From: JAVKSL01 sp050744225
Lineage (GTDB): Bacteria > Actinomycetota > Acidimicrobiia > Acidimicrobiales > JAJPHD01
Direction: 5' to 3'
Assembly: GCA_050744225.1 (NCBI GenBank)
Contig: JBOGGT010000076.1
Span: 62,001-126,000, forward strand
Length of the DNA stretch: 64,000 bases
A program made the translations under genes and the position numbers. Shown one piece after another: positions 7,902-15,644 of this stretch; position 1 is the stretch's first letter, and every line of letters starts with the position of its first letter. The notes under the pieces are model-generated. The model saw only the letters and a program-made list of their open reading frames with translations, was not told the origin of the DNA and did no database searches.

Positions 7902-7926
7902 TAGAATGTCCCACAATTCATGGGAC
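7902..7926 (+). promoter_or_regulatory. whiB promoter region with inverted repeat
   Basis: A TAGAAT hexamer (7902-7907) is followed directly by an inverted repeat, GTCCCA (7908-7913) and TGGGAC (7921-7926), with a 7-nt spacer. The repeat would overlap the transcription start and could be an operator. No good -35 is visible. Confidence 0.4.
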
Positions 7927-7978
7927 TGTGAGGGCAGGGCCGGGGATTTGGTGCTCCCGGTCCGTGCCGGAGGAGAAT

Positions 7979-8263
7979 GTGGACTCTACTCATCCAGGTT
8001 GGGACAGCGGACAGTGGCGGGGCGGAGCCGCATGTCGGGAGGTGGAGCCTTCGCTGTTCTTCCCGGTCGGCGTCACCGGCCCGGCGGAGGTACAGATCAT
8101 TGCCGCCAAGGCGGTGTGCGGGCGTTGCAAAGTCCGGGAGGTCTGCTTGGAGTTCGCTCTCCAGACCAATCAGGAGTACGGGGTGTGGGGCGGGATGGAC
8201 GAGGACGAGCGCCGGGCGGTCCGGCGAGCCAGGCGAGCGGCCCGGCTGCGCGCCGCTTCCTAG
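7979..8263 (+). CDS. WhiB-family iron-sulfur transcription factor
   Basis: A 94-residue WhiB-like protein, an actinobacterial regulator that binds a redox- or NO-sensitive [4Fe-4S] cluster and partners with the principal sigma factor. Four ligands are visible: Cys19 (GGAACREV), Cys47 and Cys50 (VCGRC) and Cys56 (EVCLEF), then the conserved turn YGVWGGMDEDER and a basic C-terminal DNA-binding tail (RRARRAARLR). Start GTG 7979 has a GGAGGA Shine-Dalgarno four bases upstream (7969-7974), so longer forms are rejected. It is a single-gene unit between the DMT transporter and the convergent menF. Confidence 0.95.
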   Translation: MDSTHPGWDSGQWRGGAACREVEPSLFFPVGVTGPAEVQIIAAKAVCGRCKVREVCLEFALQTNQEYGVWGGMDEDERRAVRRARRAARLRAAS

Positions 8264-8267
8264 GACC

Positions 8268-9572
8268 TCACGGCCGCACCACCGCGGCCAGTAGTGCTTG
8301 CAGCTTGAGCTGGGTCTCTACCAGCTCTTCGCGCGGGTCCGAGCCGGTGACCAGGCCGACTCCCGCGACGAGTCGGGCCGTGCGGCCCCTCAGGGTGGCC
8401 GAACGGATCCCCACCACCCAGTCGCCGTCGCCGCGGCTGTCCACCCATCCGACAGGGCCGGCGTAGTTTCCCCTGTCCATGCCTTCCACCTCGGCGATGA
8501 GGTCCAGGGCGGCCTGGGTGGGAGAGCCCGCGACCGCCGGTGTCGGGTGCAGTCGGGCGGCCAGCTCCAGCGCACTCGGCAGGTGGTCCACCTGGTTTAG
8601 GGTGCCCTCGACCAGGGTGGCCAGGTGCGAGACGTTGCGCAGCAGGACTATCGACGGCGCTGCCGGGACACCCAGGCGGGTACAGATCGGCCCCAGTGCC
8701 TCGACGACTGCCTCGACGGCCAGGCGGTGCTCGTTCCGCTGCTTGGGCGACGCCATGAGTCCGGCGATGAGGGCATCGTCGGTCTCGGGGTCGCCGCTGC
8801 GCGCAACTGTGCCGGCGTGGGGGTGCGAGCGGATCGTCCGGCCTCGCCGGCTGATCAGCAACTCGGGGCTCGCCCCCACGAATCCCCCTACCGAGAACAC
8901 CGTGCAGGAGGGGTACAGGGCCCGAAGCCTCCCGAGTACGTCGCTCGGATGGAAGTCCCGGTTGCCTTCCACCAGGACCTCGCGAGCCAGAACCACCTTT
9001 TCCAGGCGACCAGCGGTGACCGCGGAGACCGCTTGTGCAACCCGCTCGCACCACTCGTCGTGGGGGCACGGCGAGCTGAGGGTGAACCGGTCCGGCGGCC
9101 AATGCGTCGTGGCCTCCGACCCAGCCTCCGACCCAGCCTCCGACCCTGCCCCCGACCCAGCCCCCGACCCTGCCCCCGACCCTGCCCCCGACTCCGACCC
9201 TGCCCCCCGAGGGCGGACGGTGGTGCGCCAGGCGGTGCCGCTCTCGTCTATCCCGACGGTGACTGCGGGCACCACCAGCCTGCCCTGCGCCCTCGGATCG
9301 AATGGTAGGGCGCCGATCGCGATGGGTCCGGTCCCAGGTAGGCCCACCTCGTCATTGCAGCGGATCTGGCGTAGGACTGCCACCGGGTCGGCCGCACGCG
9401 GGTAGTCCAGCACCATGGCTTCGCCCAGGCAGGCGAGGCCTACCCCGTCCCTCTCGAACAGGATCCCGGCATCCCCAGCCATCTCCAGCAGGTCCAGCTC
9501 GTCCCCGCCGCCCCGGAGCCGGGCCTTGTCCCCCAGCTTGGTGGTCTTAGCCACCAGGTCGGCAGGGTTCAT
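8268..9572 (-). CDS. menF: Isochorismate synthase (menaquinone pathway)
   Basis: A 434-residue chorismate-binding enzyme that converts chorismate to isochorismate, the first step toward menaquinone. C-terminal catalytic features are present: KVVLAREVLVEG, FVGASPELLISR, HAGTVARSG, NEHRLAVEAV, LHPTPAVAGSP and YAGPVGWVDSRGDGDW. The start ATG overlaps the stop of menG (ATGA, 9569-9572), so the two are co-translated. A low-complexity insert of about 30 residues (repeated AGSE/AGSG) separates the N-terminal and catalytic parts; it is encoded by 12-bp repeats. A siderophore-type EntC role is possible, but coupling to menG favours menaquinone. Confidence 0.92.
   Translation of the reverse strand: MNPADLVAKTTKLGDKARLRGGGDELDLLEMAGDAGILFERDGVGLACLGEAMVLDYPRAADPVAVLRQIRCNDEVGLPGTGPIAIGALPFDPRAQGRLVVPAVTVGIDESGTAWRTTVRPRGAGSESGAGSGAGSGAGSGAGSEAGSEAGSEATTHWPPDRFTLSSPCPHDEWCERVAQAVSAVTAGRLEKVVLAREVLVEGNRDFHPSDVLGRLRALYPSCTVFSVGGFVGASPELLISRRGRTIRSHPHAGTVARSGDPETDDALIAGLMASPKQRNEHRLAVEAVVEALGPICTRLGVPAAPSIVLLRNVSHLATLVEGTLNQVDHLPSALELAARLHPTPAVAGSPTQAALDLIAEVEGMDRGNYAGPVGWVDSRGDGDWVVGIRSATLRGRTARLVAGVGLVTGSDPREELVETQLKLQALLAAVVRP
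9109..9196 (+). repeat. 12-bp tandem repeats in menF
   Basis: About seven imperfect copies of a 12-bp unit related to gcctccgaccca or gcccccgaccct encode the Ala-Gly-Ser-Glu linker of the isochorismate synthase on the minus strand. The unit length preserves the frame. Confidence 0.85.
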
Positions 9573-10348
9573 TGCCGTGTGCCCACGAGCAACTGGGCAA
9601 CCCCGCCGCTGAGAGCGAAGCGCTCGGGTTTGGCCCAGCCGGCCTCCCTGAGCATCTCCAGTAACTGGCCCGGCTCGGGCAAGTAAGCCACCGAGCGCGG
9701 TAGGTAACGGTACGCGTTCCCGTCCGACAGCAGTGCCCCGATCCAGGGCACGACGTGGCCGAAGTAGGCCCGGTGGCCGAATCGCAGGAGCGCACTTTTC
9801 GGCTCGGCGACCTCCAGCAGGGCGATCCGACCACCTGGGCGCACCACCCGAGCCAGCTCGGTGAACAGCACGGGCAGGTCAGCCACGTTGCGCAGGGCAA
9901 ATCCGGACACCGCCCCGTCCAGGCAAGCGTCGGGGAGGGGAAGCGCCAGCCCGTCGCCCTGCAGGAGCGGAGCACAGGTGCGTGCGTGGGCGAGCATCCC
10001 CCAAGAGAGGTCCAACCCGATCGGACGGGCACCACCGGCACGGAGCTCGCGGCACAGGTCGCCCGTTCCGCAAGCCACGTCCAGGACCCTCGCTCCGGTC
10101 CTGAGCCCGAGCGAGCGCACAGTCCGTCGCCGCCAACCCCGGTCCAAGGAGAAGGTCATGATCCGGTTGACCAGGTCGTAGCGCGGAGCGATCGAGTCGA
10201 ACATGGACCGGACCACCGCCACCTTCTCCTGGCCCTGGGGGAGGGGCCGGGCGTCGTCGTACGCTGGTGACAGGTCGTACGCCGGTGGCAGCGTTGCGGA
10301 TCGCCGGTTCGCCTGCCCGCCTGAAGACCCGCTGGCGTGCTGGTCCAT
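9569..10348 (-). CDS. menG: Demethylmenaquinone methyltransferase
   Basis: A 259-residue UbiE/MenG-type SAM-dependent methyltransferase, catalysing the last step of menaquinone synthesis at the membrane surface. Signatures: MFDSIAPRYDLVNRIMTFSLD, RVLDVACGTGDLC (motif I), GLDLSWGML, GDGLALPLPDACLDGAVSGF and FALRNVADL. Start ATG 10348 is supported by a TAGAGT hexamer exactly 7 nt upstream; a 54-residue upstream extension would read through the divergent cobalamin riboswitch and is rejected. The Ser/Gln-rich N-terminus (about 35 residues) precedes the domain. The gene overlaps menF. Confidence 0.94.
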   Translation of the reverse strand: MDQHASGSSGGQANRRSATLPPAYDLSPAYDDARPLPQGQEKVAVVRSMFDSIAPRYDLVNRIMTFSLDRGWRRRTVRSLGLRTGARVLDVACGTGDLCRELRAGGARPIGLDLSWGMLAHARTCAPLLQGDGLALPLPDACLDGAVSGFALRNVADLPVLFTELARVVRPGGRIALLEVAEPKSALLRFGHRAYFGHVVPWIGALLSDGNAYRYLPRSVAYLPEPGQLLEMLREAGWAKPERFALSGGVAQLLVGTRQ

Positions 10349-10355
10349 CTGTCCA

Positions 10356-10361
10356 ACTCTA
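10356..10361 (-). promoter_or_regulatory. -10 element (TAGAGT), leaderless, for menG-menF
   Basis: The minus-strand hexamer TAGAGT lies 7 nt from ATG 10348 with no ribosome binding site between, as in other single-promoter genes of the window. Confidence 0.6.
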
Positions 10362-10394
10362 CCCCGGCACCTGGTGAACCTGCGGGCTAAGCTC

Positions 10395-10560
10395 GGCCTG
10401 GTCGACACAAATGGGAGTGGGACCAGGAAGCCGGTGTGATTCCGGCACGGTGCCGCCACTGTGTCCGGGGAGTGAGCCTCCGATTGTGCCACGGTCTGCG
10501 AGGGCCGCAAGGCGGGGGGGAGCGTAGATCCGGGAGTCAGGATACTGACCGCTCCCTCCG
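10395..10560 (+). promoter_or_regulatory. Cobalamin (B12) riboswitch aptamer
   Basis: Conserved blocks appear in the right order: GGAAGCCGGTGTGATTCCGG (from about 10426), the junction GCCACTG (10455-10461), a GGGGAG block just after it, and a B12-box-like GAGTCAGGATACTGACC near 10534-10550. This is the standard core of cobalamin riboswitches. It directly precedes an importer operon, so adenosyl- or another cobalamin should repress uptake. The 5' edge is approximate. Confidence 0.88.
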
Positions 10561-10592
10561 CTACGACGGGGCGTTAGCACCCCGGAGGGAGG
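10552..10592 (+). promoter_or_regulatory. RBS-sequestering hairpin, expression platform of the B12 riboswitch
   Basis: CTCCCTCCG (10552-10560) is the exact complement of CGGAGGGAG (10583-10591). The right arm contains the Shine-Dalgarno of the next gene, 7 nt before TTG 10600, so forming this stem would hide the ribosome site. That indicates translational rather than transcriptional control. Confidence 0.75.
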
Positions 10593-10599
10593 CAACACC

Positions 10600-11127
10600 T
10601 TGAGGTTGACCAAGTGGCGCAGGCCGTTTGGGTTGGGCTGGTTGGGCTGGTTGGGCTGGTTGGGCTGGTTGGGCCTAGCCGTCCTGGCCTCGGCGTGCGG
10701 GGGAGCCACCGGAGCGCCCCCCGGATCGGCGGCCCCTGGGTCGTCTAATTCTTGCCCGAGCGCCGTGGGGGTGGTGATCCAGTCCTCCCCCTCCGAGTCG
10801 ACGTCGGAATGCGTGCCCGTGGGTGCCAGTGGCGAGATCAGCGGGCTGGCTGCTCTCAAAGCAGCAAAGGTCGAGATCGGGACCCAGAGCTACAGCTTCG
10901 GCCTGGCGATCTGCCAGGTGGACGAGGTCCCGGCCCACTACTCCCAGTGCCTTCCCGCAGGCAAGCCCTCCTGGGCGCTGTTCGTATCCCGACACGGTGG
11001 CGCCTGGGCGTCGGCTTCTACTGGGGTCAGCGGCATCACCCTCAAGGCCTCCGACTCCCTCGGGCTACGCTACGACTCACCCAAGGGCACGGCCTTGCCT
11101 CCTTCGGTAGCGCCCCCCTCGATTTGA
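10600..11127 (+). CDS. Lipoprotein with possible transcobalamin-like (DUF4430-type) domain
   Basis: A 175-residue exported lipoprotein and first gene under the B12 riboswitch. The N-terminus has RR then a highly repetitive hydrophobic core (four WLG units) and a lipobox LASAC with Cys33. Residues about 85-165 resemble the DUF4430/transcobalamin-type small beta domain: a W-A-L-F-V pair in PSWALFVSRHGGAWASA, GVSGITLKASDSLGLRY and two internal cysteines (AICQVDE, YSQCLPAG). Position suggests an extracytoplasmic B12-binding or scavenging partner of the ECF importer. Start TTG 10600 follows a perfect GGAGGGAGG. The domain match is from memory of the pattern and moderate; the lipoprotein call and regulation are firm. 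Confidence 0.72.
   Translation: MRLTKWRRPFGLGWLGWLGWLGWLGLAVLASACGGATGAPPGSAAPGSSNSCPSAVGVVIQSSPSESTSECVPVGASGEISGLAALKAAKVEIGTQSYSFGLAICQVDEVPAHYSQCLPAGKPSWALFVSRHGGAWASASTGVSGITLKASDSLGLRYDSPKGTALPPSVAPPSI
10633..10668 (+). repeat. Four perfect 9-bp repeats encoding the signal-peptide core
   Basis: Four head-to-tail copies of ttgggctgg, plus a partial fifth, encode the WLG repeats of the lipoprotein signal peptide. Copy-number change would lengthen or shorten the hydrophobic core by three residues without frameshift. Confidence 0.95.
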
Positions 11128-11168
11128 GGCAAGCTCGTTTGAGGCAAGCTTGTTTGAGGCAAGGATCT
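11124..11168 (+). repeat. Three 15-bp repeats, each with an in-frame TTG, before ecfT
   Basis: Units begin at 11124, 11139 and 11154 with the core ttgaggcaag. The first TTG overlaps the TGA of the lipoprotein gene (TTGA), and all three TTG codons are in frame with ecfT, giving several alternative starts. Confidence 0.9.
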
Positions 11169-11174
11169 TTCAGG

Positions 11175-12083
11175 TTGAGCAGACCGGCTGCGCTCGCCCT
11201 CTGGGTGCTCGCGGGAGCCTCGATGGCCCTGGCGAGCAACCAACCCATGGTCCGGGCCCTGGTTCTGGTCGCAGCGTGGAGCCTGCTCGCCAGGAGGCTG
11301 GTTCCCGGGCGTCACCTGCGCCCTCTGGGCATCGGGCTCGCCGTCGCCGGCGTGCTTACGGTGGCCTTCAACACCCTAGGGAGCCATAGCGGGGCGACCG
11401 TGCTGGCGTCAGCGCCCAGATGGCTGCCCTTGGTGGGTGGGCCGCTCACGCTCGAAGCCCTCGCCTACGGGGCCGGCATTGCTCTGGGACTCACCGCAGC
11501 TGTGTCCGCTGCAGCAGCCCTCTCGCTGGTCATCGAGCCCAGCGATCTGGTGGATGCCCTGCCCTGGTGGCTTGCCCACACTGGGGTGGCGGTGGGTGCG
11601 GCGCTCAACCTGGTCCCTGGTGTTGCCGCCAGCTACGTGTCGGTACGCGACGCCCAGCGGCTCCGGGGCTGGGCGTCCCCGCACCCCGCGCACCCCTCGC
11701 GTGGGCGCCGACCCGTGAGGGGACGGCGCGTCCCCGGGGTCAGGGCCACCCGGGGGGTGCGGGGCATTGTCGATCTGGTGGTGCCTGTCCTGCTCGGGGC
11801 CATCGAGTCTTCCGTAAGGCTCGGAGAGGCCATGGAGGCGCGGGCATTCGGTTCCGGGGCGCGCCACGCCTACCTGGACCCCCAGCGCACCTCGACGAAC
11901 CTGGTCGTGGGCGTCGGTTCGGTGCTGGCCCTGTCCGGTTTCGCCACCCTGCGGATCAGCGGGCTCATCGGAGCCTGGTATCCCTACCCAACCCTGGCCC
12001 TACCGGCGCTCGGGGCGACCGTCATCGGGCCCCCCGCGATGTTGTGCCTACTGGGAGCCTTGATCCAACCGGGGCCGGCCTGA
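11175..12083 (+). CDS. ecfT: ECF transporter transmembrane component T (cobalamin importer)
   Basis: A polytopic protein of about 302 residues of the CbiQ/EcfT family, the coupling subunit that links the substrate-binding S component to the two ATPases. It starts with LSRPAALALWVLAGASMALA, has several more helices, and carries the cytoplasmic coupling motif region AMEARAFGSGARHAYL (canonical A-R-G). Start is uncertain: TTG 11175 fits the family N-terminus, while TTGs at 11124, 11139 and 11154 are in frame. An internal Arg/Pro-rich loop (about 11690-11750) interrupts the helices. The stop TGA overlaps the next start by one base (TGATG). Second gene of the B12-regulated operon. Confidence 0.88.
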   Translation: MSRPAALALWVLAGASMALASNQPMVRALVLVAAWSLLARRLVPGRHLRPLGIGLAVAGVLTVAFNTLGSHSGATVLASAPRWLPLVGGPLTLEALAYGAGIALGLTAAVSAAAALSLVIEPSDLVDALPWWLAHTGVAVGAALNLVPGVAASYVSVRDAQRLRGWASPHPAHPSRGRRPVRGRRVPGVRATRGVRGIVDLVVPVLLGAIESSVRLGEAMEARAFGSGARHAYLDPQRTSTNLVVGVGSVLALSGFATLRISGLIGAWYPYPTLALPALGATVIGPPAMLCLLGALIQPGPA

Positions 12084-13576
12084 TGGACGCCGGGGGTGGG
12101 TCACGGGCCAGGTTCGAGCACCTCTGCTACTGGTACCCGGCGCTCTCAGGTGGGTTTCCCGCCGACCCCGCCACTTCTGGACTGTTCGACGTCAGCCTAG
12201 AACTGGGAGCCGGGCTCAACCTGATAGGCGGGGACTCGGGGGCTGGCAAGTCCACCTTGCTCCGTGTCCTGAACGGACTGGTGCCGCACTTCTACGGTGG
12301 TCGGATCGCGGGGAGTGCGAGCGTTGCCGGCATGGACGTGGCCTCGACCCCGCCCAGGATTCTCGCACGCCACGTCGGGTTTGTATTCCAAGAAGCCGAG
12401 GCCGGATTCGTGCGCGGGACGGTTGCCAGGGAGGTTGCCTTCGGTCCCGAGAACCTTGGCTTTGCCCCTGGCGCGGTGGAGCGCCTGGTCGCAGACGCCC
12501 TCGAACTGGTCGGGGTCGCCGGTTTGGCGGCGCGCCGGCTGAGCACCTTGTCAGGCGGAGAGCGCCAGCGGGTGGCCCTGGCCGGAGCGCTGGCGGCCGC
12601 TCCCGAGGTGGTGGCACTCGACGAGCCCAGCTCCCAGCTCGACCAGGCAGGAGTCGCGGCGCTGGTTCGCATCCTGGAAAGCCTCGCTGCGCAGGGCCAC
12701 ACGGTGGTGGTGGCGGAGCATCGCCTCCGCCCGTTCCTCAACGGCGCGCAGGCGTCCCGGCAAGTGACCATGGTGGCCGGCCGTCCGGCGCCGCCCAGTG
12801 CTGTCACCAGCCCCCCGACGCCTGCCCCTCCGATGCCCGCCCCCCCGACCCCCGCCCCCCTGACCGCCCGCAGCCCGACCCCCCGCCCGCATCGGCGCCG
12901 TTCGACCGAGGGCCGGACCAAGCCGGTCGAGTCTTTGACAGGCTGGGCCACATCGGGCCTGACCGCTGGCATCGGCAACCGGGCAGTGCTTGAAGGCGTC
13001 GAGTTGTACGGGTCACCAGGCCAGATAGTGGTGTTGAGCGGCCCCAACGGATCGGGCAAGACCACCCTGTTGAGGACGATCGCCGGCCTGTTGCCCCCAC
13101 TCGAAGGCCAGGTGATCAGGCCCGTGTGTACTTCGGCGCACGGTCGCCCGGTTGGGTACCTGCCCCAGGACCCACACAAGTTGCTGCACCGGCGCAGCGT
13201 CCTGGCCGAGGTGAGACAGACCCTGCGCTGGTCCCGGTTGGTGGATGACCCGATGCTCATCCTGCGCCAGCTGGGAATGGATGGACTGGCCGACACCGAC
13301 CCGAGGGACCTCTCGACGGGCCAGCGCCAGCGGGCGGCCTTGGCGGCGGTCCTGGCCGGTCGTCCGGCGCTGGTGTTGTTGGACGAGCCGACGCGGGGGA
13401 TGGATGCAGCTTCCCGCATGGCGCTGGTCACGACCCTCGGCGAGCTGGCTGCGGACGGTTCCTGCGTGATTCTGGCCACCCACGACTACGAGCTGGCCGA
13501 ACAGCTCGGCGACCGGATAGCTCTCGTGGACGGCGGCCGGACCCGGCTGGTGCAACCGGAACGGCTGGGAGGGTGA
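12083..13576 (+). CDS. Fused tandem ECF ATPase (A1-A2) of the cobalamin importer
   Basis: A 497-residue double ABC ATPase. Domain 1: Walker A GGDSGAGKST (residues 49-58), Q-loop VFQEAEAGFV, signature LSGGERQ (156-162), Walker B VVALDEPSS. Domain 2: Walker A GPNGSGKTT (320-328), LPQDPHKLL, signature LSTGQRQ (410-416), Walker B LVLLDEPTRGMD and switch His in ATHDYE. A Pro/Ala-rich linker (about 236-275) with PTPAPP repeats joins them. The pair powers uptake with EcfT and the S component. ATG 12083 shares its A with the preceding TGA; the 3' end overlaps the S gene by GTGA. Confidence 0.93.
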   Translation: MDAGGGSRARFEHLCYWYPALSGGFPADPATSGLFDVSLELGAGLNLIGGDSGAGKSTLLRVLNGLVPHFYGGRIAGSASVAGMDVASTPPRILARHVGFVFQEAEAGFVRGTVAREVAFGPENLGFAPGAVERLVADALELVGVAGLAARRLSTLSGGERQRVALAGALAAAPEVVALDEPSSQLDQAGVAALVRILESLAAQGHTVVVAEHRLRPFLNGAQASRQVTMVAGRPAPPSAVTSPPTPAPPMPAPPTPAPLTARSPTPRPHRRRSTEGRTKPVESLTGWATSGLTAGIGNRAVLEGVELYGSPGQIVVLSGPNGSGKTTLLRTIAGLLPPLEGQVIRPVCTSAHGRPVGYLPQDPHKLLHRRSVLAEVRQTLRWSRLVDDPMLILRQLGMDGLADTDPRDLSTGQRQRAALAAVLAGRPALVLLDEPTRGMDAASRMALVTTLGELAADGSCVILATHDYELAEQLGDRIALVDGGRTRLVQPERLGG

Positions 13577-14529
13577 GCGACACGGCCCGAGGCCCGAACC
13601 CGGCGCGGAGCCTCATGGCACCCCCGGCCCGGCGCCCCACGGCGCCCCCGGCGCCCCCGGCGCCCCCGGCGCGGAGCCTCAGCCTGCCGGGGCTGATGTG
13701 GGTTGCTTCTGCGCTCGGCCTGGCCCTGTTCGCCTGGCCCTTCCTCGGCGTGGGCGCGCCGACAGCGGGAGCAGCCACGGCGGCAGCGGTGGGAACGCTG
13801 GTTGCGCTGGTGGTCATGGAGCTGGCCACCCGGCGCCTGGACGCTCGCAGCTTCGCCCTCCTGGTTTCGCTGTCTGCCATCGACGCGGGCGCCAGGGCGG
13901 CGTTGGTCTCGGGGATCGGGGGCTTCAGCCCCATCTTCTTGCTGATCCTGTGCGGTGGGTACGTGTTCGGACCCAGCTACGGGTTCCTCCTCGGCGCCAC
14001 TTCCCTGCTCGTCTCTGCCCTGGTCACCGGGGGGCTGGGTCCCTGGCTCCCCTACCAGCTCTTCGCCGTCGGCTGGGTGGGGGTTGCCGCTGGCTGGGTC
14101 GGGCAATGGCGCCGACGGAGGGCAGTCCAACGGAGGGGCCGCCAACGCCCCAGCGCCGAGGCTTGGCCGTCGGCGCTGGACGTGGGCTGGCTGGCGGCGG
14201 TGGGGGTGGTCTCGGGATACGCCTTCGGTGTGATCATGGACCTGTGGGACTGGACGTTTTTCTCGGCTTCTCCAGGCCTGGGCTTCAAGCCCGGGATGGG
14301 CCTCGGTGTGTTGGCGGCGCACTTCGGGCGCTTTTACCTGGCTACCTCTGCGGTCTACGACTCCTTCCGTGCGGTGGGCAATGCGGTGCTGGTGGTCGCC
14401 CTCGGATTTCCGATCCTTGTTGCGCTGGCCAGGTTGCGGTCCGGCCTCACCTTCGAGGTCATCTCCCTCGAACAGGCGCTCCCCGAACTGGATGCCGGGA
14501 GGCAGGCCCACCCGTCCAGGCCCGGATAG
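13573..14529 (+). CDS. ECF transporter substrate-binding S component, probable cobalamin type
   Basis: A 318-residue membrane protein with about six helices (from LPGLMWVASALGLALFAWPF to FPILVALARL). The loop IDAGARAALVSGIGGFSPIFLLI and the GPSYGFLLGATSLLVSALVTGG helix pair resemble the CbrT-type S components used for cobalamin. The N-terminal 40 residues are a Pro/Ala-rich repeat (APPAPPAPPA, encoded by GC-rich 9-bp units) that is probably disordered. Start GTG 13573 overlaps the ATPase stop. Specificity for B12 is inferred mainly from the riboswitch at the head of the operon. Last gene of the operon. Confidence 0.82.
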   Translation: MSDTARGPNPARSLMAPPARRPTAPPAPPAPPARSLSLPGLMWVASALGLALFAWPFLGVGAPTAGAATAAAVGTLVALVVMELATRRLDARSFALLVSLSAIDAGARAALVSGIGGFSPIFLLILCGGYVFGPSYGFLLGATSLLVSALVTGGLGPWLPYQLFAVGWVGVAAGWVGQWRRRRAVQRRGRQRPSAEAWPSALDVGWLAAVGVVSGYAFGVIMDLWDWTFFSASPGLGFKPGMGLGVLAAHFGRFYLATSAVYDSFRAVGNAVLVVALGFPILVALARLRSGLTFEVISLEQALPELDAGRQAHPSRPG

Positions 14530-14668
14530 CTCCCGACGGAGGGTCCCTGGCGGATTCAGCTCGTCGGGCAATTGCGAAGTTGCATGGGGTATCCATGGGA
14601 CTCATTACAGCGGGACCATGTTTCGCCCGGGTATCGTCCGCTTGAACGTCGGGATAATGGACGGTGTC

Positions 14669-15634
14669 TCAGGGTGACTGCAGGGCGGCGTCGATGCGCT
14701 CGAGCACCTGGCGGTTCAGCCTGGGGACCACCTCCAGGGCGGTCAGGTTCTGCTCCACCTGCTCGACCCGGCTGGCACCGGTGATTACCGACGAGACGTG
14801 CGGGTTGCGCACGCACCAGGCGATGGCCAGCTGGGCCAGGCTGGATCCCAGCGATCCGGCCACCTCGCCCAGGCGGCGGACCTTGGCGTTGGACTCGGGG
14901 TCGGTGAGGGAGCTGCGCAGCCACTCGTAGCCAGCCAGCGCCGCCCGGCTCCCGTCGGGGACCCCGTCCAGGTACTTGCCGGTGAGCAGTCCCGAGGCCA
15001 GCGGGCTCCAGGTGGTGAGGCCAAGCCCGACATCCTCGTAGAGGGGGGCGAGCTCGGTCTCCACCTTGTCCCGGTGCAACAGGTTGTACTGGGGCTGTTC
15101 GACCACCGGTTTGCGCAGGTGGTGGATCTCGGCGATCTCCCAGGCCTCGCGGATGTCTTCGGCCGACCACTCCGAGGTCCCCCAGTAGAGCGCCTTGCCC
15201 GAGCCCACTATGTCGCTCATGGCCCACACCGTCTCCTCTATGGGCGTCTCCGGGTCGGAGCGGTGGCAGAACAGGAGGTCAACGTAGTCGAGGCCCAGCC
15301 GCTCCAGCGAGCCCTCGACGGCTTCGAGGAGGTACTTGCGGTTGAGGGTCTGGTGGGTGTTGGGGTCGTCGTGCAGCCCCCAGTACAGCTTGGTCGAAAC
15401 CACGTAGCTGTAGCGCGGCCAGCGTTGCCGGGCGATCACCGCCCCCATCAGGCGCTCGGACTCACCCCCGCCGTAGGCCTCGGCGTTGTCGAAGAAGTTG
15501 ATCCCCCCCGCCCGGGCCGCCGCCATGCAGCGCCCTGCGAGGTCCTCGTCCAGCTGCGGCCCGAAGGTGACCCACGAGCCGAGCCCCAACACGCTCACCT
15601 TCAACCCGGAGCTTCCGAGGCGGCGGTACTCCAT
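14669..15634 (-). CDS. Aldo/keto reductase (potassium-channel beta-subunit-like family)
   Basis: A 321-residue NADPH-dependent (beta/alpha)8 oxidoreductase. Catalytic tetrad residues are visible: Asp and Tyr in NFFDNAEAYGGG, Lys in VVSTKLYWG, and His in LLFCHRSDP. WGTSEWSAEDI, PVVEQPQYNLLHR and VITGASRVEQVEQN match the AKR6/AKR14 group (YghZ/Kv-beta-like), which reduces small aldehydes and ketones. It starts 10 bp after the radical SAM gene on the same strand, so the two are likely one transcript, although a TAGGTA hexamer lies just upstream of the start. Natural substrate unknown. Confidence 0.93.
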   Translation of the reverse strand: MEYRRLGSSGLKVSVLGLGSWVTFGPQLDEDLAGRCMAAARAGGINFFDNAEAYGGGESERLMGAVIARQRWPRYSYVVSTKLYWGLHDDPNTHQTLNRKYLLEAVEGSLERLGLDYVDLLFCHRSDPETPIEETVWAMSDIVGSGKALYWGTSEWSAEDIREAWEIAEIHHLRKPVVEQPQYNLLHRDKVETELAPLYEDVGLGLTTWSPLASGLLTGKYLDGVPDGSRAALAGYEWLRSSLTDPESNAKVRRLGEVAGSLGSSLAQLAIAWCVRNPHVSSVITGASRVEQVEQNLTALEVVPRLNRQVLERIDAALQSP

Positions 15635-15644
15635 CTCGCCCTAC

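Noticed and set aside
10349..10510. 54-residue N-terminal extension of menG
   Set aside because: It would be antisense to the cobalamin riboswitch and lacks conserved residues; ATG 10348 has TAGAGT 7 nt upstream.
14530..14668. tRNA or structured RNA between the ECF operon and the aldo/keto reductase
   Set aside because: Only a short CATGG/CCATG hairpin is seen; there is no cloverleaf or known motif.
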